From Campanula takesimana (lineage: Eukaryota; Streptophyta; Magnoliopsida; Asterales; Campanulaceae), in contig JAOWBW010000304.1 of assembly GCA_026119855.1 (NCBI GenBank), positions 1-64,000 on the forward strand: 64,000 nucleotides of DNA. The letters are read 5' to 3'. Below are positions 46,421 through 56,869 of the stretch, piece by piece. The notes under the pieces are model-generated. The model did no database searches, was not told the origin of the DNA, and saw only the letters and a program-made list of their open reading frames with translations. A program made the position numbers and the translations under genes. The first letter of the stretch is position 1, and every line of letters starts with the position of its first letter.

Positions 46421-47421
46421 TATTTGCACCTGAGGTTGGTTTTGTGTCCTCGCTTTACCTTTTTGATTTTGAGAGTCGCCACCATGTTGTTGAACGGAAC
46501 ACAGACCGTGAGATACTTGAGTTCGGGGGTTAAATTATGGATTGGGAAGGTCAAGGAGCACCCAATCCACCCAATCTAGGATTGGTCTTGCTTACGAAAT
46601 CATCATCATTATTATTAATATTATGCATTCATGTACAAAAGAAGAAAACATGCAAATAAATACTTTCTAATTTATTTGGGATGTCGGATCATGTGCTTCG
46701 AGACCATCTCCATAGATTGGAGAGGCTCTAGGTTGATCCTTTGATGGAATCACACTACTTCAAAGACAAAGAAGAGGATGAGAAAGTAGAAAACAAGGAG
46801 TTTTACCTAAGCGTTCTTCGAGAATCCTATGGATGGCCTTGACTAGAGGCCTTGAAGATCCAATGAACTTGGCTTGAATGGTGTTATGAAGGCTTGAATT
46901 TCGTGGGTGAGGGAGAGAGGCTGATGATGAGGACTTCTTTGATCAGATTTGGAGTGTTTTTGGGTGAATGACCATTCTAGAGGTTTTTCGGTTCAAGAAC
47001 CTCTATATTTATAGGAGTTCTTGACCTAGGGTTTAAGCCAAGAAGGTAAGTTTGGATGGGAATCCAAGACTTGATTCCCAAGGAGGTATTTTTGGACTCT
47101 CGATCGCACATTAGGTTGCTCCCGGATTGCTTGAGTGTTTGCCAAGAAACGGGGTTAAGATCAACAAGGAAACTGACCAAAAACCCGACTGTCAAGGGGA
47201 ATATCTCGTACGAGACATCAATGTCTCGTACGAGACATCTCAGTGCTGGAATTCACTTTTTGCCCTCTGCAGTAGTTTTAATGTTTATTTTGGCCCCTAA
47301 CTAACGGAGTCAGTCAGAAACTTAACGAAACATGTCCAACTTAATGAGTTTCGACCCAAATCAAAGGCGAGACACAGAAGTAGTGTGATTATAAATGAAT
47401 GTCCAAAATGGGGTGTCTACA
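46421..47421 (-). repeat. Tat-D 5' LTR (1001 bp)
   Basis: Ends GGGGTGTCTACA on the right. The left end reads TATTTGCACC, so the expected terminal CA appears mutated to TA in LTR orientation. TATA is near 47004-47014 (minus). The palindrome pair is at 47204-47215 and 47224-47235. It closely matches the truncated 3' LTR. Confidence 0.88.
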
Positions 47422-47676
47422 AAATCTCATAAGGGTCAGTCTAGTATTTGTTCTCCAACAAATACCTATAAGTCTAATTGTATCGCATACACATAATCAT
47501 CATATGATTATCTATTAAACTTATACTAGTAATTAATCATAATTACTAGGAACGGAGATTATTATAATAAAAATGCAAAAGATATAATAATCAAACATTC
47601 AATATCTTTATTAAAGCATAAAAAAAATGATAACATTAATCGTTCAAATAACGTGCCTAGGGCATACACACCAACA
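47422..47676 (-). repeat. C2a solo LTR, second part
   Basis: Continues the C2 LTR after the Tat-D insertion and ends CACACCAACA at 47676, followed by GTCCA, the target duplication. It aligns with the matching stretch of C1 LTRs (the GTGCCTAGGGCA end block). Confidence 0.85.
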
Positions 47677-47681
47677 GTCCA

Positions 47682-48325
47682 AACAGTTACAAACAACTCA
47701 CCGCGAGAAAGAGAGAACTTCGATGACTTCGGGATGCCCACTGACCGAGTGTTTGAGGTCTTAATGAAGAAAGGTCTGATCAAGCCACTTGAGAATTACA
47801 AACCTGCGGTTAAGAGAGCCGATCTCGTTGCAACCAAGTACTGCAAGTACCACAAGTACCCTGGTCATAACACCGATAACTGCCTACAGTTAAAGCGTGC
47901 CATACAGAAGTTGATCATTGAAGGAAAGATTGAGAAGCCTAAAGGGCCAAACACCGTAGTGAACCCTCTTCCCAACAATAGTGGTGTTACAATGGTCGAA
48001 ATGGAGAGAATAGGCCTGCTAGACATGGTCGACGCCTTTAAACAACTACAAATAGACATGGACACCCTATTTTATGGATTATCGGCAATGATGATGCTCA
48101 ATCCATTAGTAGGTTACCAACCACGTTCGGGCAGCGATCCGCAAAAATCATGACTTTACCATCAAGTCACCGACCACGCTACAGAGGAATGTTTTGCTCT
48201 CAAAATGGTCATTCAAGAGATTATCCATGATGGCTTAGTAGAGGACCCTAGAACTTCCCTTGCTAGTGCAAAAGAGGAAAAAGCCCTCCCTAAACTGACC
48301 GAACTCATTGTGGCAGATGGCGAGG
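47682..48325 (+). pseudogene. gag: Tat-C gag, second part, two zinc-knuckle-like motifs
   Basis: Resumes the Tat-C gag frame after C2a (VTNNSPRERENFDDFGMPTD). It contains KPLENYKPAVKRAD and the knuckle CKYHKYPGHNTDNC. A second similar block starts at the in-frame TGA at 48151-48153, which takes the place of its first Cys, and reads LYHQVTDHATEECFALK. Further on are EIIHDGLVEDPRTSLAS and ELIVADGEV. Tat-E inserted at 48325/48326, so the rest of Tat-C is not seen next to it. Two knuckles in one gag of this type is unusual. Confidence 0.8.
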
Positions 48326-49338
48326 TGTAGACACCCCATTTTGAACACACATTTATAATTACACTACTTCTGTGTCTCGCCTTTGATTTGGGTCGAAACT
48401 CGTCAAGTTTGACATGCTTCATTAAGTTTATGACTGAATCCATTAGTTAGGGGACAAAATGAACATTAAAACTTAAGAAAAGGGCAAAATTGTGATTCCA
48501 GCACAAGATATCTCGTACGGGACATCTAATAACTCGTACGAGATATCCCCCTTGACAGACGAGTTTCCAGCAGTTTCCTTATTGAACTCAACCTCGTTTC
48601 TTTGCAAACACTCCATAATCTGGGAAAGAAAGGAAGGACGATCAGAGAGTCCAAAAACAACTCCTTGGCAATTGAGTCTTCGATTCCCATCCAAACTTAG
48701 CCCCTTGGCTTGGTCCCTAAGTCAAGAAATCATATAAATATAGGGGTTCTTGAACTAAAATCCCTAATCACTCTCTACCTAACGTTCCTAACGCCCCTAA
48801 TCACTCCAAATCTGATCAAAACACTCTCATATCAGCCTCACAAAGGCAACCCACGAAATTGACCAAGTCATAACACAATTCGAGTCAAGCTTTTGGATCA
48901 TCAAGGCCTTTTGTCAAGGCCATCCATAGGATTCTTGATGAACGCTTAGGTAAATTCATTTGTTTTCTATCTTCTCATCTCCTTCTTTGATTTGAAGTGG
49001 TGTAATTCTGTTAAAAGGATCAGCCTAGAGCCTCTCCAATTCATAGAGACGGTCTCGAAGCACATGATCCGACATTCCAAAATTTTTTATTTGGCTCTCT
49101 TTGTACATAATTTGCATAATTTCAAGATGATGATGATGTTTTCGTAGCAAGACCAATCCTAGATTGGGTGGATTGGGTGCTCCTTGATCTTCCCAATCCA
49201 TAAATTAACCCCCGAATCCAAGATCTCACGGTCCGTGTTCCGTTACACATGGTGGCGACTCACAACAAAATCGAGCAACAATCAAGTCCTTACATCAAAA
49301 CCAAATCAACACGAACGCAAAAAGGACGTGTGTTCACA
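48326..49338 (+). repeat. Tat-E 5' LTR (1013 bp)
   Basis: TGTAGACACCCC to GTGTTCACA. TATA ATATAAATATAG is at 48732-48743. The palindrome pair (diverged) is at 48511-48522 and 48532-48543, about 190-220 bp upstream of TATA. It is the inverted relative of the Tat-D LTRs. Confidence 0.9.
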
Positions 49339-49339
49339 G

Positions 49340-49357
49340 TGGCGACTCCACTGGGGA
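49340..49357 (+). other. Tat-E primer-binding site
   Basis: TGGCGACTCCACTGGGGA, one base after the LTR. Confidence 0.88.
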
Positions 49358-50404
49358 CGAATCATACTAAGAGGGTTAGACTTGTGTTGAAAAAATCATC
49401 ACCGTTCTTAAAATTCTGCAAAATCTGTACAGTTTCTGCTCCTAGAAGGGAATGGTTCGTACGAGGCATTGATGTCTCATACGAGACATCTCCTTTCTGT
49501 CTAACAGTCTGGTTTTCTGGTTTGAAAAAGGGATTTCCGTCCGGTTCAAACATGCAAACAGAGTTCCAGATCTGTCCTCCCCCCTGTTTCTGAGTCTTAG
49601 GACCTTCCTAACGACAAAGGAACTCCCCATATATCATGAAGATAACCTTTGTTTTGCAGGAGTATTTGTAATCTTGAAATTTCTATGCTTTACATATGTT
49701 ATGCTTTATGTGTGAACTACGAAGGCCCTAGTTCCTCCACAAGAGGGAAATGTAGGCAGCCACTTGGCCCGGCCATTGCATGTTTTTGTTTTCTTTTTTA
49801 AAAAAACTCTCTATTTTCCCCTTGACACCTAGAACTTGACTCTCACACACGTGCACGCATGTATATTAGTTGCACTACATACCCTATAAACTTAGGTCCC
49901 AATCAGAGGACGGATGTCGGTCAGCACCCCACTCACCGGTCTCTCCAAAGATGGTGTACCCACTCCATGCCACGCTCCTGCGATCGTGCCCATGGGGAGC
50001 CTTAGCCGTAAGCCCTGCATCAACCTCATGCATACATAATAGTCAATAGGACACTCCTTGAGACCGGTCGGTTCGATTCTTAGAATTTTTTTAATCTTTT
50101 CCCAAGATAACGCTTTTACTACAATCTATAATCCTCCCTTCTTGAATTCTTGACGAATGTCCCTTCGGTAAAAATTATTGGACAAGGGATTGCAATGGCA
50201 AAATTGAGAAATTTTCTACAAGGATTCGAGTCTAGTCTCTTTGCCATCAATATCCTACGTTTGATAAAGTCCCTTTCGGTTGTCCCTTACAAGAATTCAT
50301 AAGGTTTGATTGCATAAAGGAGTTGTTTAACAAAGTTTAAAACAATTACGGAATCACTTAGGTTTGGCTAAATTGAATGGTGGATTCCGATGAGCATATG
50401 GGAC
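49358..50404 (+). other. Tat-E leader, first part
   Basis: No gene. A palindrome pair lies at 49455/49475 (20 bp apart). A hairpin lies at 49715-49762. The sequence matches the Tat-D leader in inverse orientation and is interrupted at 50404 by Tat-F (target duplication GGGAC, 50400-50404 and 59921-59925). The leader resumes to 60282 with one more palindrome pair at 60105/60125. Confidence 0.75.
49715..49762 (+). ncRNA. CTACG/CGTAG hairpin, copy 5 (Tat-E leader)
   Basis: Arms CTACG (49717-49721) and TGTAG (49751-49755). Inner stem TTCCTC with GAGGGAA, one G bulged. Same leader position as copy 4. Confidence 0.5.
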
Positions 50405-51642
50405 TGTAGATACCCGGGGAAGGCCCACAACCTGGATAGAGCGGTGGAAGGATCCTAGGATGTCTATTTTGTTTTAGATGTTAGAGTCTCCACCTATGTT
50501 ATTAAGGGAACATAAGAAAAACCTAAAGAAATAGCATATTTTAATATTACGAAACCAAAGATTCAGGAGAGAAAGGTTCGGGGGTTAGGTGACGGAGTGG
50601 GAAGTACTTAAACACCCACTCTGCCCCACTTACGCGGGTCTTGCTACTAAAGGTGTTCTAATGTAAAAAAGTCCTTCAATTTATTAATATAAAAGTGCTA
50701 ACAATTACGATGAAAAGAAAGGGGAAATTGCAAAGGGAAATAAAAGATTATATATTAATTCATGCGAAAGATTACATTAAGAGAAGAATGGTAAATTAAA
50801 CTAGAGTTTAGAATGTAGGGAGATAACCTTTAACCAACTTTAATGTAATAAATTGATCATTTGGTCATGTCTCATTTGATGGGGATTTCATACACTAAAG
50901 AAAGCACATAAATAAAATAAAGAGAAGTTGTACCTTGTTGGGAAAAGAAAGAAGACTCAAATCTTAATAAAGAGAATAGTGTTGTTTTAAAGAAATTGTT
51001 ATGGAACAATTTGTGTAGAGTTTTTGTAGAGAGAAGCCTTCTTGGTGGAGAAATTGGTGTAGAGAGAATTTTGTTGAGTTTTTGTGTGTAAGAAGTGGTG
51101 TCCAAGGTCCAAGAACTTGTGTATAGTTTTTGTAGAGAAGAGAAGTTGGTTCCTTTTTTATGGTAAAATGAGAGGGTTTTTATAGGTAGAAAAGAGAGGA
51201 AAAGAAGGTTTTCTAACCAATAAGAAAATAAAGAAAATAAAATAATAATAAAAAAAATATTTTGTTTTAAAGAAAAGGCTAAGAATATGGGATTGAGAGT
51301 TATAGAATAAGGGGGGATGAACTTGGATGTAAAAAAAGGTTTTTGTGATCAAGAAAATGGAGGGCAAAGGCTGCAATCCGTAACTGCCATAATGGGAAGC
51401 GCGCGAGTCCGTCTTTTGGGGCGAGAGGCGTGCGCGGCCCACAAGTAGTGCCGGAGGCGCCCACGGGTAAAAATGACAGAATGACAGAATGACCCTAAAA
51501 GTTAACTCTGTTATGCAGTTTAGTCCAAAACTAACGGAATCAGTTAGGAACTTAACTGAAGTAACAAAAATTAACGAAAATAAGTTAAATAAAAATACTA
51601 TTTATGCAATCGGGGTGAGAGGTCCAAGGCGGGGTGTCTACA
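50405..51642 (-). repeat. Tat-F 3' LTR (1238 bp)
   Basis: TGTAGATACCCGGGG to GGGGTGTCTACA. TATA (minus CTATAAAAACCC) is near 51176-51184. GC words centred near 51402 (GCGCGCG), 51432 (GCGTGCGCG) and 51459 lie upstream, about 27-30 bp apart. Confidence 0.95.
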
Positions 51643-51655
51643 GAGCCCCACGGCG
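51643..51655 (-). other. Tat-F polypurine tract
   Basis: Minus strand CGCCGTGGGGCTC before TGTAGACACC. Confidence 0.8.
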
Positions 51656-51841
51656 ATGTGGATTGCAAAGCAAAACACGTCGACGAAAGAAAGACAACCG
51701 CCGAGGACATCGACAAAGAAAAAGAAAGAAAAGAAAGCAAAGACTCGATTAAATCAGGAATTTGAAATTGCGAGAGATAGAGGTGCGTTCCCTGTGTGAG
51801 AAACTTTTGATTATAGATGAGATATGGTGGCATGATCCGTT

Positions 51842-52720
51842 TGTGAATCCGCCGACTGAATCCGTTTGTGAATCCATTTATTGAATCTGTTTGTAAATCC
51901 GTTTGTGAATCCGCTTGATGAATCCGTTTCTGAATCCATTGGATGAGTCCGTTTGTGAACCCACTTGACGAATTCGTTTGTGAATCCGCTTGAAGAATCC
52001 GTTTGTGAATCCATTGGATGAGTCCGTTTGTGAACCCACTTGACGAATCCGTTTGTGAATCCGCATGATGAATCCGTTTGTGAATCCATTGGATGAGTCC
52101 GTTTGTGAACTCGCTTGACGAATCCGTTTGTGAATCCGCTTGATGAATCTGTTTGTGAATCCATTGGATGAGTCCGTTTGTGAACCCGCTTGATGAATCC
52201 GTTTATGAATCCGCTTGATGAATCCGTTTGTGAATCCATTGGATGAGTCCGTTTGTGAACCCGCTTGATGAATCTGTTTGTGATTCCACTTGATGAATCA
52301 TTTTGTGAATCCATTGGATGAGTCCGTTTGTGAACCCGCTTGACGAATCCGTATGTGAATCCATTTGATGAATCCGTTTGTGAATCCATTAGATTAGTCC
52401 GTTTGTGAACCCGCTTGACGAATCCGTTTGTGAATCCGTTGAATGAGTTCGTTTGTGAACCCACTTAACGAATCCGTTTGTGAATCCGCTTGATGAATCT
52501 GTTTGTGAATCCATTGGATGAGTCCGTTTGTGAACCAGCTTGACGAATCCGTTTGTGAATCTGCTTGATGAATCCATTTGTGAATCCATTGGATGAGTCC
52601 GTTTGTGAACCCGCTTGATGAATCCGTTTGTGAATCCGTTTGATGAATCCGTTTTCGAATCCATTGGATGAGTCCGTTTGTGAACCCGCTTGACGAATCC
52701 GTTTGTGAATCCGTTTGATG
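51842..52720 (-). repeat. 75-bp higher-order tandem repeat in the Tat-F 3' region
   Basis: About eleven to twelve copies of a 75-bp unit made of three diverged sub-units of 24-26 bp, each with an AATCCGTTTGTGAA-like core. 75 is a multiple of three, so a minus-strand frame stays open over most of the array (51811-52464) and repeats a 25-residue block with GFTNGFVKRVHKRTHPMDSQ. It lies about 190 bp inside the 3' LTR. Satellite-like arrays in this place are known for Tat/Ogre elements. Protein expression is doubtful. Confidence 0.85.
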
Positions 52721-53044
52721 TGTGCTTGTACGTATTATGTGTATGCTTTGCAGATATATGTGCTTGTGTGTGAAGAGAAATTGTGCTTGTGGTGTGATGT
52801 GATTTGAAAAACAGAGATTTGCATGAGAGAGAGATTTTGCAAGGATGGAGAAATTGCTTTTATGTGCGATGTGATTTGCAGAAAGCTTTAATGATGTTCA
52901 TACCTTCACTTACCATGGCCGCTTGATTCGGGATGGATTTCTGATGCTGTGGCTTTGATGTCGACACTTTTGATGAAGATGAGTCACTTGTACTTTTGAT
53001 GGAGGCATGATCACTATTGATGATGGGTTGGTCGTGCCCAAGGG

Positions 53045-53088
53045 CTGCCTACGTATCCCTTGAAAGGAATCAGACCAGCGTAGTTCAA
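53045..53088 (-). ncRNA. CTACG/CGTAG hairpin, copy 6 (Tat-F)
   Basis: Arms CTACG (53049-53053) and CGTAG (53079-53083). Inner stem ATTCCTT with AAGGGAT on the minus strand, including one G-U pair. Confidence 0.5.
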
Positions 53089-55106
53089 GGATGATGGAGA
53101 ATGCTGGGGAAGAAGCTAAGAGCAGAGCAAAATGAAGCACATACTTTTTACACAAGTAAGGAGACAAGAAAAAGAAAAAGAAAAATCTTTTTATCGTTTT
53201 TTTTTTTTTTTTTTTAGTTCGTGGGTGAACCATTTTAACCATTGTGTGTTTGTAAATCCAACCCAAGATCAAATCATGTTTGGTCGAAGTTCGGATTGCC
53301 TTCCTTGAATTCTGTTGTCGCTGCTGTGCCCAACGAAGATTGATGTCTAGTCCTAAGAGATTTGTCAATTATGGGGCTTCAAAAGACTTTCGATGCCGAG
53401 ATACCGAGGGGTTGCTGATTGTAAATCCCCTAGAATGCCTTTGATGCCAATCTTTGAGTGACTCGTGAAGCCCCAAGATAAATCAGCTCTTAGCCCATTC
53501 AAATAAATCACCTTTTGTTGACGTGAGCAAGCCCCAAGAGAAGATTATTGATGCCAAGCTTCGAGAGATTGTTAAGCCCCAAATGTCATGTACTTGTTGT
53601 TTGCGGGCTTGGAGATGGTGGGTATTGAAGACCTATCGATGAATAGACCCAAAATTATCTTGGGAACGGCTCGATATTGAGAGCGGATGCACCGTCAGGT
53701 AGGATTCTTGATAGAGATCTCCTTCTTACTATTACTGGGGAGATGAATAGCCTCATTGTGGTTGGTACCCAAATGGTGGAAAGCTTATGTCAAAAGATGC
53801 AGTAATGTCTTGTGATGTCGTCGAGGTCGCGGATGATAAGGTCTTGGTGTGATAAGGCCCCAAATGGGTATGCTTGCTCGAGTATTCTTGTGTTGAACTA
53901 ATAACGGATCTTCGGATGCAACTCGTGCGGATGCAACTTGTGCTTTTGATCTCAGAGAAGGGGGTGCTGAATTGCAGAAACATTTGGATTGGCCATGACT
54001 CCGTTTGTAGAGTTAACATACTGGCATTTCCTTGAATCCTTTTCCTTTTCTCTAAGACTTTCTTCATAATCTCGTCGTAAGTCACAACATAAGAATCATC
54101 AAATTCATTCATAACATCGGAGCCCTCCTTTCAAACCAGAAGACCTTTGACGTGAAGTACTGAGAGACCCTTTAAGTTTGGACCACTCCTCACATTGCAT
54201 TGCATCGAGTATCATGGCCCAAAAGATTGTCGAAGCCCCTTAAAAAGACTTTCGGCGCCAAATTGATAGAGGAAGCTTCAAATGTTGCACATGACTTTTC
54301 TAGGGCCACTGTTGGGGGAGGTAAAGTGAATTTTATTTTTGCTGAGGGAGCCTTTCAAACTTGAGTCTAGCCCCTAGAGTGCCGTCACCGATTGTAAGTA
54401 GAGCAAGAAAGGCATATCCTTGATTGGGGGAATAGGCACGAGCACACATGACAAGAAGGCTTCTCGACATTCCCTTTGAGATATTTTGAGGATAGTCTCG
54501 CACATCTTTCTTGAGCGTAGCCCCTGGGGCTCATTAACTGTCAAATGAAGCAAAAGAAGCTCTCGTTCTTTGAGTCACATAGCCCTTAGGGCATCATCAT
54601 TTGTAGAGAAAAGCAAGAGACTCGTCCTCGTGCAGGGGAACAAATCATAAGAGGACATGGCAAGAGCTACTCCATTTCTCAGGAGTCCTTCGGCACACTT
54701 TAGAGGCACATACTTGTAGAAGCTTGAAAACTGAATGACATGTTGTTGCTACTCGCTGCCCAAACCAATTGACTCACTGGGGGACTATTTGTGCAGCCTC
54801 GTACCCTTCAATGATGGGCTCATTCTTGGATGGATCTTGGTTACCATGGCGCTTCCTTCACATGAACCCGAAAATGGATATTGCAAGAACAACCTCTCTT
54901 ATGCCAATAACCCAAAACGACCTTTGATTGTGCCGTATTTTGTTGAGCCTTTTGCAATTCCAAAGTTGACTCGGTGGGGAATTGACTTGCTGAGGAGATT
55001 CAATGAAGAACTTGTGTAGCTGTCTTCTTTAGAGGCCAGGGATCTCCATTTCTCTTTCCCTTCTCTCTCTCACTCTCTCATTTTTTTATGACACACCCTG
55101 TTTTTT

Positions 55107-55143
55107 GCCTAGACCGCCCTTTCGCATTTTCATTCTAGTGGGC
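55107..55143 (-). ncRNA. 37-nt stem-loop in Tat-F
   Basis: Same length and ends as the post-pol units of Tat-B and Tat-D, with arms CTAGA/TCTAG kept and the inner hairpin weakened. Confidence 0.45.
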
Positions 55144-55601
55144 ATCTCTTTTGCGTCTTCATTTTTTTTACTCAATTAATGAGGAATTGTGCATTGACTC
55201 TAGTTGAGGATGAGAGACATGTGATTTTGCGGTGGAGACCTTTTGTCACTAATGATGAGTGACATTGACTTGACTAGGGAAGTGGTCCCTAGTATTGACT
55301 TCATGTATTTATATATTTTTGAATGACTCACGAAGGCAAGTAAGTCATTAAGAGAGAAGAGAAGGAAAGCCCTAATTTGATTGCAAGAAACTGGGAGCGT
55401 TGCTGAAAGATAAGAAGCCCCTAGACTCGACAAGGAACGTGAAATGATTTCAAATCTAGGAAAGTTGTTCAATCTTGAGGTGATTAATTCATTGGCAAAT
55501 GAATCGTACAAAGATGTCTTGACAAGTTAGAGAGGAAGGCCGATCACCATAACGCGTTAGGGCTAAACATATCTTCTTTCTTGCATGAGACCGGACCCGA
55601 A

Positions 55602-55650
55602 GGTTGCCTACGTTCCTCCAGTGTAGAGGCTCAGGTCACCGTAGTTCTTG
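55602..55650 (-). ncRNA. CTACG/CGTAG hairpin, copy 7 (Tat-F)
   Basis: Arms CTACG (55608-55612) and CGTAG (55640-55644). Inner stem CCTC/GAGG with a 7-nt loop. Confidence 0.5.
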
Positions 55651-56290
55651 TGGATGCTCCTTTCGTTGTGAGGAATTGTTGCTTCGTCGTGATTTTTGTT
55701 GATGTTGCTTCGTCCTTGGAAAATGATATTGATCTTGTTGTGAACTTCTTTGATTGAGGGGGGATTTTTTTTTATTTTTTTTTTATTTTTTTTTGAGCTC
55801 TAACCTTTGCCTAATTTGTTTTGAAGAGTCAACCTAGCGAGTTTTTTTTTTTTTTTTTTTTTTTTTTAATCCCCCTTTAAAACATTGTTTGATCTTTCTC
55901 GATGGTCGTAGTTCCACCTTGCTTGATGTTTTGGATTTGTCATTGATGTTGTCGCCTTCGTCAAGATGTTTAGCCCCTAGACGTTCAAGTGATGGCCTTC
56001 GTTCCAAAACTCGTTTAGACATCTTTTCATCATTTTGCCAAGAATTAAATTGAACAACTTGGAAGAGTGTATGAGGACAAGAACGACTTTTATTTGATAA
56101 GACCGACTCAAACTTTGACATTAATGAGAAGGAAGAAAACTTAATGCACGCATTAGAGGACTTTTGACACTTTATTTTTTTATTTATTTTTATTCCTATT
56201 ACTAGGTAGAGAAAGAGAAACGGAGATTGTTGTCGTCATCCTTGTCGTTGTAGTTCTCCTTGTGGCATGATCTCTTGTTGAAGCCCCATT

Positions 56291-56869
56291 TCAAAACCAA
56301 GCCTCTTCTTTGATGAGTTCTTGCATGTTGTCACTCTCTAACGGTTTCTCTTCACCCACAGTAAATTCACCATTGTTGATCAAATTTTGGATGATGTTTC
56401 GGAGAGTGAAGCATCTTTCGGTAGTGTGACCACTATGCTTGTGGTAGTTGCACCATTCACCAAATGCATGATTCCTTGCTATCTTCTTGGGCTTGTATCC
56501 TTCTAAAGGCCGGACCTTCCCACTTTCTACCAAAACTTCAAGTGCTTCGGCTCGGGTTATTCCTAGGAGAGGAGTGAAAACTCGGTTTTTGGCGATAATT
56601 TTGTGGCTTTTGAGGGACGGGCCACTTGAGCATGTTTTACCGAAAAACTTTGCCTTGTTGTCGGTGAATTCTTGCAGACGGGTCTTGAGTTCGGAAACCT
56701 CTTCCTCGTGAATTCTCCTCCCGAGATCAAAACGGGCTTGCCACAAATCATCCTTGCGGCGGGCGTCCTCGACAAGTCTATCCATATGTTCCCCCATGGC
56801 TCTTATTATGTCGAATAGCTTTTCGTTGGACACGGAAAAATACCCACCGTTGTTGCCGTTGGAAGCCAT
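56291..56869 (-). CDS. gag: Tat-F core-less Gag (about 192 residues)
   Basis: Intact frame from ATG 56869 (MASNGNNGGYFSVSNEKLFD) to a stop at 56291; an in-frame extension upstream to 56917 lacks a better start. The N-terminal half is helical (MGEHMDRLVEDARRKDDLW, HEEEVSELKTRLQEF). The C-terminal half has LLGITRAEALEVLVESGKV, PLEGYKPKKIARNHAF and the knuckle CNYHKHSGHTTERC (CX2HX4HX4C), then LRNIIQNLINNGE. The capsid-type core seen in Tat-C and Tat-D is absent. Lack of stops, unlike almost every other frame here, suggests recent or continuing constraint. It may join a helper element's Gag through the coiled coil; that is inference. Confidence 0.75.
   Translation of the reverse strand: MASNGNNGGYFSVSNEKLFDIIRAMGEHMDRLVEDARRKDDLWQARFDLGRRIHEEEVSELKTRLQEFTDNKAKFFGKTCSSGPSLKSHKIIAKNRVFTPLLGITRAEALEVLVESGKVRPLEGYKPKKIARNHAFGEWCNYHKHSGHTTERCFTLRNIIQNLINNGEFTVGEEKPLESDNMQELIKEEAWF

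Larger units (their letters stand above)
26579..47421 (-). mobile_element. Tat-D: Ty3/gypsy element with two antisense extra genes
   Basis: Minus-strand element inserted in the C2a LTR. From its 5' end: LTR 46421-47421, primer site, leader, gag 44929-43370, pol to 39414, stem-loops, then two plus-strand genes (DUF7745-like 38919-37511; plant mobile domain 30675-28613), a repeat-rich 3' region, a polypurine tract and a 3' LTR lacking its outer 200 bp. C1b inserted between the two extra genes, and a deletion then removed its 3' end and the start of the DUF7745-like gene. Two RNase H-like parts in pol (RT-linked, plus VEYEACIAGLEAAL after it) fit the Tat lineage. Confidence 0.8.
52721..56290 (-). 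other. Tat-F internal region without recognisable gene
   Basis: About 3.5 kb with no domain I can name. It holds two CTACG/CGTAG hairpins (53045-53088 and 55602-55650), the 37-nt stem-loop (55107-55143), long T runs, and many short phrases with AAGCCCC or AGCCCCTAG that recur. A 94-codon plus-strand ORF at 54735-55019 (RWGIDLLRRFNEELV at its end) lies just left of the 37-nt unit, where Tat-B and Tat-D have the 3' end of their DUF7745-like gene. It could be a remnant of an antisense gene, but I see no family match. Confidence 0.5.

Noticed and set aside
51811..52664. Long minus-strand ORFs made of repeated GFTNGFVKRVHKRT blocks as a real protein gene
   Set aside because: They are the reading of a tandem repeat whose period is a multiple of three; there is no start context, domain or conservation evidence.
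51842..52720. CRISPR array
   Set aside because: Units are contiguous, diverged and without unique spacers; the context is a plant retrotransposon.
52910..54112. Minus-strand ORFs of 119 and 152 codons in Tat-F as pol remnants
   Set aside because: No RT, RNase H or integrase motif is visible in any frame.
54735..55019. A named domain in the 94-codon plus-strand ORF
   Set aside because: No family recognised; only its position suggests a remnant of an antisense gene.
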